Positions 25,520 through 36,420 of a DNA stretch of 64,000 nt are shown here, piece by piece. Origin of the DNA: Chamaecyparis obtusa (Eukaryota > Streptophyta > Pinopsida > Cupressales > Cupressaceae); contig BSBK01001114.1 in NCBI GenBank assembly GCA_027943335.1, forward strand, positions 1-64,000. The letters run 5' to 3'. The number at the start of each line of letters is the position of its first letter. The first letter of the stretch is position 1. The notes beneath the pieces are model-generated. The model was not told the origin of the DNA. It saw only the letters and a list, made by a program, of their open reading frames with translations, and made no database searches. The position numbers and the translations under genes were made by a program.

Positions 25520-27480
25520 TAGGTTAATTTTGTTTTGCTCTCCTAAGGACCCTCCTTCTAACGAGGACATATTGAGGCAAGATGATAATCCTTTTATCAA
25601 TGATCTCCCTATTTGGGATGAACCATTCCAAGATGATGTTGATTATTCTCTTAATATGCATCTCTCCCATGAGGGTACCTTAGTGAAGGACAATGAGGTT
25701 ATAGTGGACAAAAATGATATTATTGTTCATTCCCTTTTAAGAAAAATTTATCTTCTATTCATCTCGATGCTTTTACCTCTACTAATGAAGCCTTAATGAG
25801 ACATGACCCTTCTCCTAAGATGTACCCCCTTTATGAAAATGTTTTGGTACAAGATGTGGACATTACAGATACCTTTCTTAATACCACCTTACCTTTAATT
25901 GACATTCCTTTTAAAGATGAAACATTTATGGAAATCCCTAATCCCCATTCTAAATATTATCTTGCTCATAAGAATACCTTGGAAAACAAGGATAATATCA
26001 TTACCAATTTCCTTGATGCTCTCCCTTCTAGTAATAAACCCATGAACAATCAAGATCTTGATCAAGTCAATGTTGTAAATATTTTAGGTAGTGAAAATCC
26101 TAAGGTTGTTGTTCATCTTTATCAAGATACCCCTCAATCTCAAAATAAACCGGTCATTGTGCTTAAAGGTGCTCATCAACCTAACTATCATGTAGTTTAT
26201 TGCACTTATAACACAATAACTAATAGACAACCTATACTCATTCAATTGTTCCTCCTCAACCAGTGCTTCCTCCTTCACCCCGTCTTCCTCAAAATATTGG
26301 AAAGGAGTATGATTTAGTAGAATAACTTTGTGCTACTCCTATCAAGATCTCCATTTTGGAGCTTTTTCAAACTTCACCTACCTATCATGAAGCATTACAC
26401 CAGGCCTTAAGAAATGTTATTGTCCCACCTCCTAGGAAAGAGAATTTAACTTCCATATTAAAGTGCATGAATGTGACCAATAACAAATCTCAAATTTTAT
26501 TTTCTCAAGATGAGTTGCCTTCTAAGGAAATTCAAGATCAACATGATTCTCTCATGATTATTTCCCTTATTAATGGTAATATTATTTGAAGAACTTAAAT
26601 TGATAATGGCTCGGGACTTAATGTTTGTGGCATTGACTTGTTACACAAGACAAATGTGGATGTTTCTTTAATATTGAACCTAATTCTATTCCTATCCATC
26701 GATTTGATTGCTGATTTTTTTTTGGGTATTATCACTTTACTTGTTAAGGTAGGTCCTATTATTTTATCTACACCTATTCATGTCATGTCTAGTGCCCTTA
26801 ATTATAATATTCTCTTAGGCAGGCCATGGTTTCACGCTATGAATTTTTTTCCTTCAAAACTTCATTATAAAGTGAATTTCATGTATAAAAACATCATGTA
26901 TACCCTTTTTGTTGATGATAAGATCCAAAATTGTTTACAAACTGAACCTGATTCTCCTTATATTCCTACACTACTTAAACAAAACATATCTTCTTCTAAA
27001 GATAATTTTTCTCCTAAAAGTGCCCTTTTAGATTATGATTCAGGGCCATTAGACTTTACGCTATCTTTTGTAGGGGAATAAAAACTTCCTAAATTTAACA
27101 TGGGACTTTTTAGAGGGCCTAGTGTGTCATTTGTTCAAATTGATTCTCTTAATAATTCAATTCATAATCTCCAACATAGTTTAGGATGTGTGCAACAAAT
27201 CTTTGAGATTCATGATAAGCCTATAGAAGAAAAAGCTATCCAATATTCTCCTTTGTCAACATCCACTCTTTTACCATCTAACATTTCTTCTATACCTAGC
27301 TTTAATCAAGAAATCATTTTCCCTAACCTTCTTTACGCTAAAGTGATTACTCGACCTAAATGAAAAAAGAAGCATAGTCAAAATTTTGTGAATCTCCCTT
27401 TTTGCATGTATCATCAATATCATGACCACTATACTAATGAATGTCAATCCTTGCATTACAAAATTCAAAACTCATTGATA
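25520..27480 (+). pseudogene. Gag/protease-like region of the host gypsy element
   Basis: Open segments in three frames: 25536-25793, 25796-26317 and 26356-27363. The first part is acidic and Asp/Asn/Pro-rich. The protease core is IDNGSGLNVCGIDLL (about 26598-26642) followed by YNILLGRPWFHAM (26803-26841), characteristic of Ty3/gypsy retropepsins. A degenerate finger CMYHQYHDHYTNEC with LHYKIQ follows near 27405, like the Tat-type gag finger but placed after the protease. There is no RT, RNase H or integrase before the next LTR, so the element is non-autonomous or deleted. Stops and frame changes show it is dead. Confidence 0.7.
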
Positions 27481-27815
27481 ATGATATCATTTACATAACA
27501 TGTTGCAATAAATTAATTTTCAATTCTAATTTCTTTAAATAACATTATATTCCTATTATGTTTCTCCAAACTATGTGACATTATTAGCCTCTCCTTTGGG
27601 GTCTCATTGTCATGCATGGAGGTACAATTTTCACATCTGATCATACTTTGTGAGTAACATAATAGGTCCTATTGCTCCTTATTCTTGTCTTCACACTTGA
27701 GGGGCAAGGGTAGTATATCAATATCTCTCATAAGGATCCACTTTTCCCATGGTTAAGAGGTATTTGTCTATTATAATGATATCTAATCTTACATAAAAAT
27801 GTTTTTTTACATTAA
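27481..27815 (+). other. Non-coding internal region of the host gypsy element
   Basis: No domain recognised. It continues after the nested element at 32782, reaching the polypurine tract at 34061. Confidence 0.5.
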
Positions 27816-27983
27816 GGATTTGTTATCTCTATTTGAGCATTAAAGATTGTCATTAGTATCAAAGACTTCGATCGGTTACCTATGCTAGTCTAGTTGGTAA
27901 CTGCAAGCACTTCAAGCCAGTCGGTTAAGTCTTCACACTGAGCAACAGGGCAGTTCTACCAAGCATCAGTGTACACCGATACC

Positions 27984-28317
27984 TGTTAGATTTGACAAAC
28001 GCAAATCATCCCAAGAACACCTGCATGCAAGACTGTCACAAAGAAGAAGCAAAAAGAGAAGGCAGAAGCTATGGCGGCCAAAAGGCCAGAGACAGGAAAA
28101 TCATTGTGATAGAAAAAAGCTTCTATTAACCAAATGAAATTACAATACAATCTCCCTAATGAAATGAAAGAAGTGAATCCTTATAAAAGGAAACACAAAA
28201 CCCTAAAGGCTAAAACCCTAAAGAATTATAAAGCGCCTAAGTGAAACTTAAGCCTAGAGTATGATAAACTAATAATTAAATGATTTAATTATTAGCTAAC
28301 ATAAAACTACTCTAACA
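27984..28317 (-). repeat. 3' LTR (in element orientation) of the minus-strand element
   Basis: Carries 'tccttataaaagga', which on the minus strand gives a TTTTATAAGGA TATA context like that in the LTRs of 54148-57553. Confidence 0.9.
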
Positions 28318-29439
28318 CCCCCCCTTAAGTGTAACTTAGGGAGAAGCAAAAAAAGCTAAACTACTGCAGAAAGCAGGAAAGATGGGTCCCGGCAACTAGG
28401 CCTGATCAGGTACCCAAAACATAAAGCAAAAGATGTCCCAGAGAAAGGAACAAGAAGAGAGCAAGAAACTCCTCTGAAGCATGTCTGAAAACTCTGTCAG
28501 AAGATACTGCTGGAACCCCCACTGAAGTGCATGACCAGGTAGAGAAGACAAGTGTCTGAAGAGCTGATCAATCGAACCAGGAAGCAATAGAACCAACAGG
28601 TGAACCCCCCCATAATGCTGAACTGGGAGAGGTGACAGGAACACTGAAATGCGATGCCAGAAACAGCTGCAGAAGAAGAACCAGGAACACCAACAGTGCA
28701 ACAGAAGCACACACACAGGATAAAGGGCGGTGTCATAGACACAGTCTACATGGGCTAATGTCGTGGAAGGTATGCTCACTTGACAAGAGTGGATGCGCCT
28801 ATAGTGGCAAATGCATTAGAATCCCCCCATGGCACTTTATAACTGAGTGCGAATACCAAAACTGAACCAGGTGAAAAAGATCCCAGAAATGCAGAAGAGG
28901 GCACTTTATCTCAGTGCATTTACAGAACAAAGATACATCAGAAAGAGCATGCAAGCTCAGAAGTCAGAAAAGAAGAGTGCACTAAGAAACCAGAAGAAGA
29001 GATCCCCGGACCTGTAGAACCAAGCACACCACCAGAGGGCATAAACTGCATAACTCGGAGGAGTGAAAACCTAGAGCAGAATCTGGAAGAAATACCTCTG
29101 CCACTGAATAGTACACAGAAACAGCTTTCCGACGATATCTCGTTTGCCGAAAAAGGAGTCCGGATGAGCCAGATATGACTCCCGGAAGGCAAAAAAAGAC
29201 ATCAGACTTCAACAGAAAAAAATACTATTGAAACGGTAGAACCCAAAACCCTAACCTCCATCATCGGAAAGAGCTCGGAAAGAGCTTTCCGACGATATAA
29301 AGAAGTCAGAAAACCGATACCGTATGCACAAGATACGGCCAAAAAACCCAGCTACCCCTAGAAAAAGCTCTAAAAGACAAAAAAAATATTTTTTTTAAGC
29401 CCCGGGGGCTGGAATTACAAAGCCCCTGGGCGCATGGCG

Positions 29440-29815
29440 CACGCAGGGGGCTGGAGCTGGAGCTCCCGGTCGGTCATATGACCGGCCGCTGAGGGCGGCG
29501 GAGCCGGGAGGAGCCGCAGAGGAGCGGGGGCCGCGGAGCCGGGAGGCGGCGGAGCCGGGAGGAGGCCGCAGAGGAGCAGGGGCCGCGGAGCCGGGAGGCG
29601 GCAGAGCCGGCAAAGGCCGCAGAGCGGAGCGGGGCCGGTGCCGCAGAGCGGAGTGGGGGCAGAGCTGGGGTGGGCGGCAGCTGGCGGGTGGCGCGGTGGC
29701 GGGGGCCGTGGCTGCTGCAGTGGCGGGGGCCGCGGCTGCGGTGGCCGCTCGGGCGGTGGCCGCGGCTGCGGTTGCTGCTGGGCGGCGCGGGGGTGGCCGC
29801 TGGGCGGCGCTCCAA
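29440..29815. repeat. GC-rich low-complexity island
   Basis: About 375 bp of very high GC in a low-GC region. Built from 'gccgcggagccgggagg', 'gcagagcggagc' and later 'ggtggccgcggctgcgg' repeats. It translates to Pro/Arg/Ala/Ser-rich peptides in every frame, so the open frames here are composition artefacts. A different GC-rich block is at the equivalent place in the related element (55080-55370). Confidence 0.85.
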
Positions 29816-30112
29816 AATATTTTTTTTTAATAAAAAAATCGCCGTGTGTACCCGCCTCGGAGTGCGTGCCAGGGCCGTACGGCCCTGGTATGCAAAAATT
29901 TTTTGCCTCAGATGCCACTGTGTCCAAAATGGACAAGTTTTATATGGATTTAGGGGTTCTTGGGCCTTCCGGACACAATGGTGGTGTCCGTTTTTGCCCA
30001 AGGTGAGCCAAATTTTGGCTCCCCCCAGATCCACAAAAAAACTTCTGAAACCCTTGAAAACCTTCTGCTTCTGGCACGCTTCAACGAAACTCGAACAGCG
30101 AACAACAGGAGA

Positions 30113-30124
30113 GCTCTGATACCA
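30113..30124 (-). promoter_or_regulatory. Primer binding site of the minus-strand element
   Basis: Reverse complement is TGGTATCAGAGC, a perfect plant copia/TRIM-type initiator-Met site, directly adjacent to the LTR at 30125. Confidence 0.93.
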
Positions 30125-30448
30125 TGTTAAGATTTGATAACCATCAAATCTTCCCAAGAACACCTGCATGCAAAGACTGCTACAAGAATGAAGGCAGAAG
30201 CTATGGCGGCCAAAAGGCCAGAGACAGGAAAATCATTGTGATAGAAAAAGCTTCTATTAACAAAATGAAATTACAATACAATCTCCTTAATGAAATGAAA
30301 GAAGTGAATCCTTATAAAAGGAAACACGAAACCCTAAAGGCTAAAACCCTAAAGAATTATAAAGCGCCTAAGTGAAACTTAAGCCTAGAGTATGATAAAC
30401 TAATAATTAAATGATTTAATTATTAGCTAACATAAGACTACTCTAACA
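30125..30448 (-). repeat. 5' LTR (in element orientation) of the minus-strand element
   Basis: 324 bp. Near identical to 27984-28317 apart from a variable 60-bp outer end and a ~10-bp length difference. Confidence 0.9.
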
Positions 30449-31554
30449 ATACCAAGCGATAGTAAACACCGAGCAGACTGGACACCGAGCACCAGTGTAA
30501 TTACCAAGCATAATATACAGTGTTTACCGAGGAAGATAGTAAATGACATAGTAATAAGGAATGGCACACTTATCTAGGCAAACGGTTACAACAGAATCAC
30601 AAAATATTTTACCAAGATCAAGGATCATTTATTGTAAGATTCCATCATTAATTGTGATGATGATCTTTATGTATTTGATAGATCTAGGTTATTTTTATAC
30701 ACCGTTGATCTTAGGGTTTTCTCTAAGATATTGTAACCTAAATTTTGTTATGTGGCAAAGTAGTATGCTATATAAATGTAATTTCATATTATTTTTGTAT
30801 GCATGAGAGAGAAGCTTGATAAGGAGGTTGAGAAAATGAATAGAAATTCTTGAAGCATTAGCCAACTTCATGAATATTAGACATCAGGCAAAGCAGAACA
30901 GTATTCAAAGTTATTCAGATTAAGTAGAATCAGACAAGGCTACTAAGCAGTTCAGAGTAGATATCTTCACATAGAAAGGTGATATGTATGGAGCACTTCA
31001 TAGATCTTTATCAGACAAGTTAAGTTTTCATTAGCATATATTTACTTATTACTTTCTAATCATTGTAATAGAGTTTTGGTAAAATCTCTTAATAGAGTAG
31101 ACCTAATAGTCTTTGTTGTAAATCTCTTAACCGAGTGCACAATCAAGTAGTGTTGTTGAAATCCTATCACTAGGTAGATCTAATCGATCTAACATGTTAC
31201 TCCTAACAGGGTAAGATCACCAGAAGTGATCACAACTTGTAGCCCTAACAAGCAAACCTTTTCTATCTGCAGTAGTAAAGAATTTGTGGGTGTCATCCCC
31301 GCCACAGTTTTTACCTTCTAACAAGGGTTTCTGCATTACCAAAATACTTGTGTTGTGTGATGATTAGCTTGTTGATTTCATGTTATTTACTTTGATAAGT
31401 TAACTGAATGAATGATGCATGCAATGTATTCAAGTTATAGTTGAAGGTACTACTGTTTGTTGTTTAAGGTTAAAAAGGTTTATGAGTTAAAAGTTTTTGT
31501 GGGCACTGATTCACCCCTCCCCTCTAAGTACCCTATCTCTCTAATTCCAACAAT

Positions 31555-31566
31555 TGGTATTAGAGC
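31555..31566 (+). promoter_or_regulatory. Primer binding site of the gag-only element
   Basis: tggtattagagc two bases after the LTR end at 31552. Confidence 0.85.
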
Positions 31567-31615
31567 ACAGTTCTCTTATTGAACAGTTTAACCACTAAAG
31601 GGTAAAGATCCAGTC

Positions 31616-32709
31616 ATGGAGAGATATAAGTTGGATAAAACAATAGAGAATCAAAAGATTCAAATGTAGATGTTTGTTGAGAAGTATAAACAAGCCAAGG
31701 ATGGATTGAAGAAATTACTAGTTGAAAGAAAGAACCTAGCTATTTTGAAAAATGAGATTGGTTACCATGAAGAAGAGATTGATGATGTGTTTGCTAACAT
31801 TGGATCTAGCTCAGGAAGCATTTATGATGGATCTGAAAGTATAATCTCTTATTTGTCTGAAAAGATCTTCACTTAACCGAACAAGTGAAAGCACTGCAAA
31901 TCGGTCAAGAATCTCAGATGGTGAGAATGGTAGAAGTAATGAACAAGGATAGATAGGTTAAGCAAGAAAGGAATCTAGCTATTGAAGACCAAAGACAGAT
32001 AACTGAACAACTTCAAGCAAAAGAAACTAAGATACAAAGACTCACCAAGCACCACCTTAATATATCTAATCAGATGATGGTTATGAATCAGGAAGTCAAC
32101 TGAGTAAATGGAGAATTATCAAGAAGACTTGAAGATATTGCAATACTCAGAGAAGAGAATGAGAGACTGAGAAATGAAGTAAAGACTCAACAATAGCACA
32201 ATGAAATGATGAAATTAGCTGAGGATAGTTCAAAAAAGATTGATGATTTTCTGACTAATCAAAGAAGATTTGGAAGTAAAGTTGGATTAGGCTATACCGG
32301 CGAAGGAGAATCATCCAAACAAGCTGAACAAGTCAACAAAAATCAAATTCAAAGACCTAAGATGCTATCATTTTATCATTGTGGCAAACCGGGACATACC
32401 TCAAATGTCTATAGAAGCAAAGCACAAGGTAAACCTCCAGTCACTCCTAAGTTTAATGGATGTTGTTATTATTGTGGAAAATTTGGTCATCAAGCTTATG
32501 AATGTAGAGCTAAGCTGAATAAGAATGCTAACAATCCTACCATGGAGAAATTATGTTATACTTGTAATGAACATGGACAACAAAACAAAAGAGCAAACCC
32601 AAGCCTTATTAACCAAAGAGACAAGGTAATTCTTATGTTTGGGATTACAACATATGGGCTAATTGTATTGCATGTGGTAGATATGGGCACATTGCAACAA
32701 ATTGTATGA
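31616..32709 (+). pseudogene. gag: Gag with coiled coil and four zinc knuckles
   Basis: Starts at ATG 31616 (MERYKLDKTIENQ), with a TAG at 31667 and several later stops. After a frame change near 31870 a Gln/Glu/Lys-rich heptad-like stretch follows (QITEQLQAKETKIQRL, LREENERLRNEV), probably a coiled coil. Fingers: the first (FYHCGKPGHTSNVY) has lost its outer Cys residues, the second (CYYCGKFGHQAYEC) is intact, the third (CYTCNEHGQQ) is degenerate, and the fourth (CIACGRYGHIATNC) is intact but in another frame. The sequence ends one codon later, where the LTR stub begins. RNA-binding particle protein by family; not functional here. Confidence 0.82.
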
Positions 32710-32776
32710 GTTAAAAGTTTTTGTGGGCACTGATTCACCCCTCCCCTCTCAGTACCCTATGTCTCCAATTCCAACA
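32705..32776 (+). repeat. 72-bp stub of the 3' LTR
   Basis: Matches the last 72 bp of the 5' LTR (31481-31552). The junction with gag falls at 'tatgag', present in both parents, which suggests deletion at short homology. Confidence 0.88.
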
Positions 32777-32781
32777 GGATT

Positions 32782-34075
32782 CTCTTCTATACAAGAGATA
32801 TGCATCCTTGATCATAACCTTTTCATTTTTCGCAATTAGATAGCCATGGTAAACAAATCCCTTACCTTGGGGGCTAAAAGTGTGTCATCATCCCTCAAGA
32901 ATCTCTTTACCTAGAAATGGGGAAGGTGTGAATTCTTCCCTTCTTATTCAAAATCTCTTTTCAACATTCTTCAAAAGGATCCCTTTACACTTATTGCATG
33001 GTGTCCCTTTGCATTTTTCCCTTCCTTGACCTCATAGGATCTATGACCTCTTTGGATTGGACAGGGTGTTTCTTGTGGGATACCTCCTTTGTGTTAAAGG
33101 TACTTTATCCTTGTTTCTATTTTCCTTAAGATGCCAAAACATTCCTCTTTTTCTATCTTAAGGGGGGGCATATATGGCTTATATATTGCTATTTTTTTTT
33201 ACTTTAAGCATTTCAAGTAAAGTACACTAGCATAATATAATTTTCTAGGGCCAGATCACTCTCCTTTATACATTTTTGGTAGATTTCCTTGGATACAATG
33301 CTTTCCCTAGTTATCCTTAGGATTGGTTGAACTAGCATAACACAACTTGCTAGCCCATTTGACCTCTCCTTTGCATACATTTACAGGATTGGTTTACTAG
33401 CATAACACAATTTGCTAGACCATTTAACCTACCATTTTCATGGGTTGACTAACATAACACAATTTGATATACCATTCAACCTCTCATTTGCATAATTTTT
33501 AATGAGTTGACTAGCATGTGCTAGACTATCAACTCCCTCTTTCATTCTCTTTGATGGGTGGAACTAGCATAACACAAATTTCTAGACCATTTCCCCCTCT
33601 TTTCTCTTCTCTCTCACATAGATCACCTAGCGCAAAATAGATGGCTAGCCTATGTTATCCATGATTGTCTTTTTCTCTCATACATGATTCCATAGCATAA
33701 CACACTTTTCTATTCAATTAAATCATGTAGTCTTATCTTTTCTTTGATGTGTTCTCTTTCTTTTTTCAGGTGACCACTTGTGCCTTTGCAGTAGCTTTTT
33801 GAGCATGATTCTAGTGATCGAGACATTTTATTTTGTGAGATATCTTCAACTAGTTAAGTTGGAATCTTAGTAAGCTTTAGGATTTTCTTGTTGTTTTATG
33901 TGTCTTTGCATATGGATGTATAATTTAAGATCCTTCATTTGGTGGCTTGTGTTCTTAAACCTAGCGAAGTCTTATCTCTTTGCAGTTTGCCCATGATTCT
34001 CATCTTTCTCTCTCATTCTTCTACTTTATTGTGAGCATGAGGTGGAATCGTCCTCCTACTAAATTGGGGGCTAAA
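32782..34075 (+). other. 3' non-coding region and polypurine tract of the host gypsy element
   Basis: No coding domain. 33220-33720 holds 7-8 diverged copies of 'ctagcataacacaatttgctagacc' spaced 45-110 bp. The region ends with aaattgggggctaaa (34061-34075), the polypurine tract. Confidence 0.75.
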
Positions 34076-35432
34076 TCTATCATCCTAAAAAGTAAACACC
34101 CTTAATTAGGTGCCCATTTTAGCCCCATTTTAGTAATGCAGGGGTTCCCACATTGATTTCACATTCTCCTAACACTTATTGGACCTTCACATTAACATTA
34201 TGAGTCTTGTATTGATATAATTTCTTCAAAACTTGAGGTTGTCCCTTATTTCTAAGTGTGCTCCCTTCTTTTTCCTCTAATAAAAAAATTCATTCCTTCA
34301 CCGAGCCCCTATATCCCTATTTTTTGGCCTTCGTGATCTGTTCTCACCTCAGTTGAGTTGTACCTAGAAATATTGCACTTGTTGACGGTCTAGGACTCGC
34401 AATCCAAAATTTAGCTCATTTACCCAAGTACAAAATTCCAATGACATTATATCCCCTAGGAATTAGGCCCAGATTTGGCCTAGGGCCATATGACAGGGTA
34501 TTTGTAGGAGATTTGCTTCCATGGCCATCCTTCCTGAGTTTTAACCCCTAAAATAATGGATTGAGTATATAAACCTCCTATATCTCCTTATTTTGGTATC
34601 CACTATCAAGTGCAAGAATTCACTATCAAGTATTCAAGCATTCATGATTAATCAAGCAATCAAAGTTAAAGAACTCTTCTACAATTGAGCATCTAAGTCT
34701 TCAATCCTTCAAAATATTCTTACTCTTTCTTCATCAAGCATTATTGGAAAACTAAAAACATCCATCATTTGGGGAATTTATTTCATAATTTTCTTTTAGA
34801 TCAAGCTATTGCATCAACATTAGTGATCACATCCAAAGAGGCATTGCATCATCAAAGTATAAGGTGATTTATAATTTGAATATGATTTCTATTTCATCTT
34901 TCTTTATGCAATTTCCTTTCATTTTCAAGGTTGATTCCTTAATAGGGGTTAGAATAAGGTAAACCCCTTTAGCCAACCTTCTTCCCTATTTTAATATGTG
35001 CAGGAACATGTTACTAAGCCACCAAATGAGAATTAGAAAAATCAAACACAGTCAAAGAGACCCATAAAGTTTCAGTCAAAGTTGTTGGTTACAGAATGCC
35101 ATTGGTGATCTATCCCTAGGTACAGAATGCCATTGGTGATCTGTCTCTAGGTAAAAAATGAGTTTCAACCTGGCCCTAGCATTTTCAACTCAAATTTGGC
35201 AGAGAGACAAATTACAGCCTTTAGGGCCTAGATCTGTAGTTACAAGGCATTTTGAGATTCCCATTTCATTTCTAGGTTCATTCAAATCCTTATTCATTCC
35301 CTTGCACATCATTTTTCTCAATTGGATTAGACAAGATCTTCTCTTATTTAGTCTCTTGTATGTCTATATCATTCCTCTCCTTCTCAATTCTAAGCAACAA
35401 AGGAATAAAAACCCTTCAAGCATAGATATTAC
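34076..35432 (+). repeat. 3' LTR of the host gypsy element, first part
   Basis: Starts tctatcatcctaaaaagtaa (TG changed to TC). It is interrupted at 35432 by the Tat element and resumes at 53077-53194, ending TTGTACA-like. Contains a TATA box at 34566 and a local duplication of 'acagaatgccattggtgatc' (35092, 35121). Confidence 0.85.
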
Positions 35433-36400
35433 TGTAATACCCCAAAATTGACATCTTGCGATCCTAACCAATTTTGGTGAATTTAGTCTCATTTCTACAT
35501 CATCGAAGTCCTATTGTACTAGGCAATTATGTCTCCTAATTGACTTTACTCGACTTAGTGTCAAATGCAGAAAACCTCAAATTTGCATTAATCACATACT
35601 ATATTTAATTCCTAAATATCAACATTTATTGGCCAAATAAACCCTATGATCAATTAATTTAATTAAAAAGTCCTAGTGCTTTAATTAAATTAATTCCACC
35701 CCTTTTAGCTAATACACATCAAGAGGAATTAAATAATATTCAGTTCTTTAAATGAAATATCCTCATTTGAATTTAATTATTCAAGTAATTGGAAAAGTCA
35801 CCCATGTGGCCATATTTCATTTATTTAATTAAATAATCTCTCCAATTTGTTTCACCTCCCCCCAAGGAGACGAAGAGTCGACCATTTCTTTGCAAGAAAC
35901 TCTTCAATCTCCACCCGAGTTTTTCTATAATAGAACTCTCTCATTCCTCATTTGAGGAGGCAATTTTTAGAGTATCAAATCGCTCTCGAATTATTGTCTC
36001 ACTTTTACATTTTAAAGCTATTTTTATATTGCATAGTAGAGTGATTTCCTTTATTAGTATAATGATGCATTTTCATGCTTAATTTAATTTGCTTACCATG
36101 TTCTTAGATTAATGCTTCTTTCATTACAAGTTTCTTAGATTAATATTGCATTCTCATTCTAGCTTAATCTCAATTACATTCATTTTCTAGCATTGAATCC
36201 TCTGTTTTAGAGCTTGGTCTATGGTTGTTGGACTCTCAATTCTGAGAGTTACTCAAAACCCCACCTAAATAGGAGGCAACAGGTCGATTCATACAAGCGT
36301 GTGAAATGAGTAATTCATATTCATTTTCATATGTGGCTGATGAGTAAAGACTATGTTGAAGTCTATGGCTGAATAAGAGGTCCACGTTCAGTTATAAATA
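35433..36400 (+). repeat. 5' LTR of the Tat element
   Basis: tgtaataccccaaaattgac to gttataaata; the 3' copy ends gttataaaca. A possible TATA motif is 'ttttctataatagaac' near 35922. Confidence 0.95.
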
Positions 36401-36403
36401 TTT

Positions 36404-36420
36404 TGGCGCCCACCGTGGGG
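36404..36420 (+). promoter_or_regulatory. Primer binding site of the Tat element
   Basis: tggcgcccaccgtgggg starts three bases after the LTR end, a primer site form common in plant gypsy elements. Confidence 0.85.

Larger units (their letters stand above)
27984..30448 (-). mobile_element. Non-autonomous LTR element (TRIM/LARD-like), minus strand
   Basis: Terminal direct repeats 27984-28317 (334 bp) and 30125-30448 (324 bp), both tgtta...ctctaaca. Target duplications ATACC at 27979-27983 and 30449-30453. The primer site reads on the minus strand: gctctgatacca at 30113-30124 abuts the right LTR and is the complement of TGGTATCAGAGC. The polypurine tract is the C-run at 28318-28324. The 1.8-kb interior has no gag or pol; its open frames lack motifs. 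It contains a 0.4-kb GC-rich island. Most of the interior resembles the reverse complement of the interior of 54148-57553, so the two form one family. Confidence 0.93.
27821..31552 (+). repeat. 5' LTR of the gag-only element, carrying a nested element
   Basis: Parts 27821-27983 and 30454-31552. A TATATAAA box is at 30769-30776. Contains scattered 'accgagca' and 'taccaagca' repeats around the insertion site. Its last ~72 bp match 32705-32776 with few differences. Confidence 0.82.
27821..32776 (+). mobile_element. LTR element deleted to gag, with a 72-bp 3' LTR stub
   Basis: Starts TGTTATCTCTATTTGAGC and ends ccaattccaaca. Target duplications GGATT at 27816-27820 and 32777-32781. The 5' LTR (27821-31552, about 1.26 kb without its insertion) ends ctaattccaaca and is followed by a tRNA-Met primer site (31555). 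Gag follows, and then the sequence jumps into the last 72 bp of the LTR. Pol and most of the 3' LTR are missing although the insertion borders are intact. Copia affiliation is inferred from the primer site and gag fingers only. Confidence 0.88.

Noticed and set aside
27849..27983. LTR start at 27849 (tgtcattagtatc)
   Set aside because: Starting at 27821 gives a matching GGATT duplication on both sides, whereas 27849 gives none.
28396..28779. Hydrophobic Cys/Phe/Leu-rich minus-strand frame that might be a membrane protein
   Set aside because: It lies inside the non-coding interior of the minus-strand LTR element, and the homologous region at 56560-56960 shows a differently broken frame.
29395..30169. 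Several overlapping 120-230-codon frames on both strands
   Set aside because: They lie in the GC-rich low-complexity island, where stop codons are rare. The Pro/Ala/Arg peptides match no domain and the frames overlap on both strands.
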